Part shown: positions 14,195 through 17,351 of the stretch, in pieces
How the letters are laid out: every line of letters begins with the position of its first letter
Position numbering within the stretch: position 1 is the first letter of the stretch
NCBI GenBank assembly: GCA_049317645.1
Contig: JBMOHV010000038.1
Span: 1-17,351, forward strand
DNA: 17,351 bases
Reading direction: 5' to 3'
Source of the DNA: SYHX01 sp049317645
GTDB taxonomy: Bacteria; Bacteroidota; Bacteroidia; UBA7662
Notes under the pieces: generated by a model
What the model was told of the DNA's origin: nothing
The model's database searches: none
Seen by the model: the letters and a program-made list of their open reading frames with translations, nothing else
Made by a program: the position numbers and the translations under genes

Positions 14195-16140
14195 TAGAAA
14201 AATACTTTGAGTTCGACCCAGCTTTCGGTCCCTCGAAATTGATCCTGCGCAAAGCTCCGATCTTGGAATCCATACCAACGATGCCGGAAATACAAGGCCG
14301 ATTGGGGTCCCAGGTGCCAATCGGCACCCAGTCCCAAGGCATGGCCCCTTTGGTCCCGGGGTTTGAAGGTGACCAGGTCCAAATCGGTGGCGTAATTGCC
14401 CAGGGTCCATTCGGCGGCAGCGTAGGCGCAGAGGACCCAGCGAGGATTGACGGCCCAATACGATTCCAATTCGTGGGCATACTGTCTCAAATAAGCCGTG
14501 GGTCTCCAGTCCACCACGGGTACCGGGTTCTTTTGAACCGAGTTGAGGCGGGCCAGGTAAAAAACATACAAGGGACGGGGGCTGCCCTCGGTTTTCCAGG
14601 CGATCTGGGCTTCGAGGGTCGAAAAATGCTTGGCATGTACGGGGATGCCGGCCGAATCATCGCTGAGTTTGACGGTTTCAAAGACATCCCGGTAGATGAC
14701 CGACTGACGACCGTAGGGTCCAACATTTTGAGGGAAATTCCAACGCCAAAAGCGAGCCCGGGTGAACTGATTGATCGGGTGGTTGAAGGTGATTCGGTTG
14801 GACACCGGTGAAATCTCGCGGGCCATGCCGATGCCGAGGTTCCAACGCATAGGTCCGGTCTGCCAACGGGTGTTGAGGTTGAGGCCTTGGCGGTTGTTGG
14901 TCATCAAACCCAGAGGGACGACCGCGCTGGCAAAGGGACGCAGCACGGCATTGGCGCCGGCGGCACCGGCCGTTGGATTCGTGTTCAAGGCAGGGCCTCT
15001 TTCCTGCACCGCCACATTCCAATACAAACCATTGTTATTCACCAGCTCTCGGCCGATGCGGTAGGCATGCAATTCCAAAGGAATCCCGGTCAAGGCTGGG
15101 CGGGTCAATACTTTGACCGATGCCAATTCCGACCAAGAGCCTTGGTAAACCGGATCTTGATAGCGGCCCAAACCCATTTCCCCGCGGATTTCCAAGTCTT
15201 TGCCAGGAGCCGTCCGGCCTTCGAGGGTATGCACCCCGTAAGCGGTCCGTTGGCTCCCCGACGAATCCAAAAACTGACGATGGTTCAGGGAGTTCACGGC
15301 GAGCCAGGCCCCGGATGATGTCAATTTGTGTTGAAAACGACCCCCAAATGTCCCGGAGGCAAGACCTCCCAGCCCGGCGTTCATTTCGGTTTTGCCGGCA
15401 AAAACGGAGGCTTTGATCCGACCGCTTTTTGGTAACACATCCCAAATAGCGCCGTGGACGGCCCTTTCTCCAAAGCGCACATCCTGCTCAAACTGCCCCG
15501 AGCGGTACAAGTCGTCGTAACGAACTACGGGCTGCCGGGTCACCGGATCCCAGGGATTGCGCTCAAAGAGTGACCAACGGAAATACCCCCGAAAGGAGGC
15601 CAAGGTCAAATCCGATAAGGAATACCAGTGGATGCCCCCGATCCGGAGTTGATGGGCCGCACGGCGATCGCTCCATTGGAGGCCCAAGTTCATACCCAGA
15701 TTCATACCCAGGCTGTTCGCCAAACGCGCCGAACCGAGGGGATCGTAAAGGCTAGGCCGGGCTGCACTGGCTACGGGAGGGGAATAAGCCGCCCCTACCC
15801 GACCGTTGAGGAACTGGAAGGCATAGATATCAAAGGACCAGGAGAGGTTGCCACCGGGCTTGCCTTTGATATTCAACCAGAGGTTGGGGAGCTGGGCATC
15901 ATCCCCCACAAAGATTTGTCGACCGGGCAGGGTGCTCACTTGGTCTGGGTAACGTGGGTAGGCGACTTTCTCGTCCAAGTAGGTCGCCGCAAAGCGGTAA
16001 AAACCATTGACTTGCAAACGCGATGTAGCGGGCAGGCTCTCCCTGGGCCACAGATCCTGGGATTTTGCAGGTTGAGAGCCCGCCAGCCAGAGTGCCCCCG
16101 TAAGGAATAGGAAGCCTAACAAAGAGCGTACAAATGACAT
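14194..16140 (-). CDS. Predicted outer-membrane beta-barrel protein, first of a pair
   Basis: This is a 648-residue protein with a signal peptide ending near AKS-Q (residues 25-28). It starts 21 nt after the stop of the TIM-barrel hydrolase gene. The mature part consists of many short amphipathic strands rich in Trp, Tyr, Phe and Arg separated by turns, for example LSWSFDIYAFQFLNG (99-113), LTLASFRGYFRWSLFE (178-193) and ALYFRHRWYGFQDRSF (615-630). It ends WVELKVFF, with the terminal Phe typical of outer-membrane barrels. PLGLMTNNRQGLNLN (409-423) matches a motif in the next gene's product. No TonB box, plug or SusD-like TPR is seen. Residues 144-152 carry a small LGMN duplication. Passive or facilitated uptake of glucan oligosaccharides is an inference from position. 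The family is not one I recognise by name. Confidence 0.75.
   Translation of the reverse strand: MSFVRSLLGFLFLTGALWLAGSQPAKSQDLWPRESLPATSRLQVNGFYRFAATYLDEKVAYPRYPDQVSTLPGRQIFVGDDAQLPNLWLNIKGKPGGNLSWSFDIYAFQFLNGRVGAAYSPPVASAARPSLYDPLGSARLANSLGMNLGMNLGLQWSDRRAAHQLRIGGIHWYSLSDLTLASFRGYFRWSLFERNPWDPVTRQPVVRYDDLYRSGQFEQDVRFGERAVHGAIWDVLPKSGRIKASVFAGKTEMNAGLGGLASGTFGGRFQHKLTSSGAWLAVNSLNHRQFLDSSGSQRTAYGVHTLEGRTAPGKDLEIRGEMGLGRYQDPVYQGSWSELASVKVLTRPALTGIPLELHAYRIGRELVNNNGLYWNVAVQERGPALNTNPTAGAAGANAVLRPFASAVVPLGLMTNNRQGLNLNTRWQTGPMRWNLGIGMAREISPVSNRITFNHPINQFTRARFWRWNFPQNVGPYGRQSVIYRDVFETVKLSDDSAGIPVHAKHFSTLEAQIAWKTEGSPRPLYVFYLARLNSVQKNPVPVVDWRPTAYLRQYAHELESYWAVNPRWVLCAYAAAEWTLGNYATDLDLVTFKPRDQRGHALGLGADWHLGPQSALYFRHRWYGFQDRSFAQDQFRGTESWVELKVFF
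15689..15712. repeat. Two 12-bp tandem copies inside the barrel gene
   Basis: TTCATACCCAGA and TTCATACCCAGG follow one another directly and encode LGMN twice (residues 144-151 of the 14194-16140 protein). They differ at one base. This looks like a recent in-frame slippage duplication in a loop or strand. Confidence 0.75.
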
Positions 16141-16161
16141 GCGAAAGGCGTTATAACAAGA

Positions 16162-17351
16162 CTAGGGGCGGGCGATGAAATTCCAGCGCCAACTCCAACT
16201 ACGGCGAGGCTTGGCGGGCTTTACATAAAAACAACGATTGGCATGGGCGGATTTGCCGACCTGGTTGACAGCGACCGCGTACAGCCGGTAGGCGCCTTCC
16301 TGGGCGGGGGCTTTGAACCGGCATACCGTACCAGGCCCGGTACGCATGGGGACACGAATAGCGCCCAAACTTTGTTCAAAATCTCCACCGGCTTTGGTAT
16401 GGGTTGCTTCGGGCAAAACCTTCCAGCGCAGGGTGGCCGTTCCAACGGATTCGGGCAATTGTGCTTCCACCCATTCCCCGGCATGCACCACCCATGGGGA
16501 ATCCGGATGCATGGTGGAGGGGGTTCCTATGGCTTCAATGACCGGAGCCGCTTGGACAACGGGCGATTCTTTCCATCCTTCAATCAGGGCATCCACGGCT
16601 CGGGTTGGGCGGCCTTCGGTATCCAACAAACCGTACCAAGACTCCGTGGTTTCTTGTTTTTGACCCCACAAAAAAGCGTAAGATCCAACGCAACCTTCCG
16701 ATTCCTTGGCTTTGATCTTGGAATATCGCTGACGGTAACTGCGGAATTTGGCTTCGGAGGACTGTTCAACCGGGGCGCCCCAGGGCATTTTGGCGACTTC
16801 CCAATGTCCGTTGGGTCCCCATTCCGTAATCATGTAGGCTTTGTCCCATCCAAAGGGACGAATGCGCGTGAGGGCCTGTTCGAGGTCACCGTAGGTGTTA
16901 ACGCCGAGGATATCGATATCCGGGGCTTTGGTTTTGATCCAATGCACTTCCATGGAATCCAAACCGGCCGTGACGGTGGACGTGGGGTGATGCGGATCGT
17001 GGGCATGGGCGTAGGCTGCGACTTCTTGAATGGCATCCCAAACTTTGATATTGGTATAGAACAAATCCACTTCGTTCCCGATTCCCCAACACAACAAGGC
17101 GGGATGCGATTTGAAGCGATCAATCACCGAGGCAAAATGCAAGAATTGTTCGCGAACAGCAACGGGGTCGTCGTAATCAAAGCCGTGACGCTCGTGACCC
17201 ATCCACATACCCAGCATGACGGTGAGACCCAGGCGATGAGCCGAGTCCAGGATTTGTTGCGCCCGCTCAATTCCCCAGGTCCTAAGGGAATTTGCTCCGC
17301 ATTCCACCATGAGGGGCAAATGCACTTGGCCACCTGCTCCTCGGACATAAT
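16162..17351 (-). CDS. TIM-barrel glycoside hydrolase (GH5/GH2 type), N-terminus outside the window
   Basis: The frame is open to the right edge and the residues before GTG 17325 (YVRGAGGQ) belong to the conserved core, so no start lies in the window. About 396 residues are present. The barrel begins with RGAGG and ANSLRTWG. It has the acid/base Glu in LLCWGIGNEVD (codon at 17073-17071) and the nucleophile Glu in YMITEWGPNGHWE (codon at 16824-16822), the pairing expected of clan GH-A retaining enzymes. GSYAFLWGQKQETTESWYGL lies near the barrel end. An Ig-like beta domain follows, with AYRLYAVAVNQVGKSAHANRC near the end, and then a basic Trp-rich tail RRSWSWRWNFIARP. No T9SS domain is present. 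It probably cleaves the same beta-glucan as GH16. Choosing between GH5 and GH2-like assignment needs the missing N-terminus. Confidence 0.85.
   Translation of the reverse strand, partial: YVRGAGGQVHLPLMVECGANSLRTWGIERAQQILDSAHRLGLTVMLGMWMGHERHGFDYDDPVAVREQFLHFASVIDRFKSHPALLCWGIGNEVDLFYTNIKVWDAIQEVAAYAHAHDPHHPTSTVTAGLDSMEVHWIKTKAPDIDILGVNTYGDLEQALTRIRPFGWDKAYMITEWGPNGHWEVAKMPWGAPVEQSSEAKFRSYRQRYSKIKAKESEGCVGSYAFLWGQKQETTESWYGLLDTEGRPTRAVDALIEGWKESPVVQAAPVIEAIGTPSTMHPDSPWVVHAGEWVEAQLPESVGTATLRWKVLPEATHTKAGGDFEQSLGAIRVPMRTGPGTVCRFKAPAQEGAYRLYAVAVNQVGKSAHANRCFYVKPAKPRRSWSWRWNFIARP

Noticed and set aside
14195..14458. Upstream extension of the second barrel gene
   Set aside because: It lies wholly inside the first barrel gene in another frame and is rich in Gly, Pro and Arg. 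The TAATG junction and signal peptide mark the real start at 14194.

Overview
The window reads as a chromosomal fragment of a moderately GC-rich Bacteroidota species. The grounds are a C-terminal type IX secretion (T9SS) sorting domain on the largest protein, outer-membrane lipoproteins with acidic residues soon after the lipid cysteine, a Bacteroidota-type N-terminal domain on the 1326-2834 protein, and short A/T-rich leaders without clear Shine-Dalgarno sites. Almost every gene lies on the minus strand, so transcription runs from high to low coordinates.

Region A (about 7093-17351) is one tight polycistronic cluster. In transcription order it holds a TIM-barrel glycoside hydrolase of GH5/GH2 type (N-terminus outside the window), two large predicted outer-membrane beta-barrels, a surface lipoprotein that looks like a glycan-binding protein, a secreted protein with a carbohydrate-binding-like domain, a GH3 beta-glucosidase and a GH16 lipoprotein. 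The genes are joined by a TAATG junction, an ATGA junction, overlaps of about 20 and 13 nt, and gaps of 8 and 21 nt. The likely job is to bind a beta-glucan at the surface, cut it outside with GH16 and the TIM-barrel enzyme, import oligosaccharides through the outer membrane, and finish them in the periplasm with GH3. No SusC/SusD pair is visible. The two barrels sit where that pair would be expected and share a short motif, which is the most interesting point in the window.

Region B (3740-6991), after a 100-bp A/T-rich leader carrying a perfect inverted repeat, encodes a 1083-residue T9SS-exported protein. It has six Cys-rich carbohydrate-binding-like repeats, a dockerin-like segment, a cohesin-like segment and a sorting domain. 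It closes with a strong intrinsic terminator at 3640-3669. It probably serves the same polysaccharide system as a surface or released binding protein.

Region C (1-3525) is ordinary chromosome: an Mpo1-like (DUF962) membrane protein, a decayed DinB-family gene whose middle has been deleted, a secreted fibre-like protein with a conserved C-terminal domain, a DUF3089 alpha/beta hydrolase 25 nt downstream of it, and the first 52 codons of an unrecognised gene. No tRNA, rRNA, CRISPR array, insertion sequence or phage gene was seen, and no gap between genes exceeds about 215 bp.
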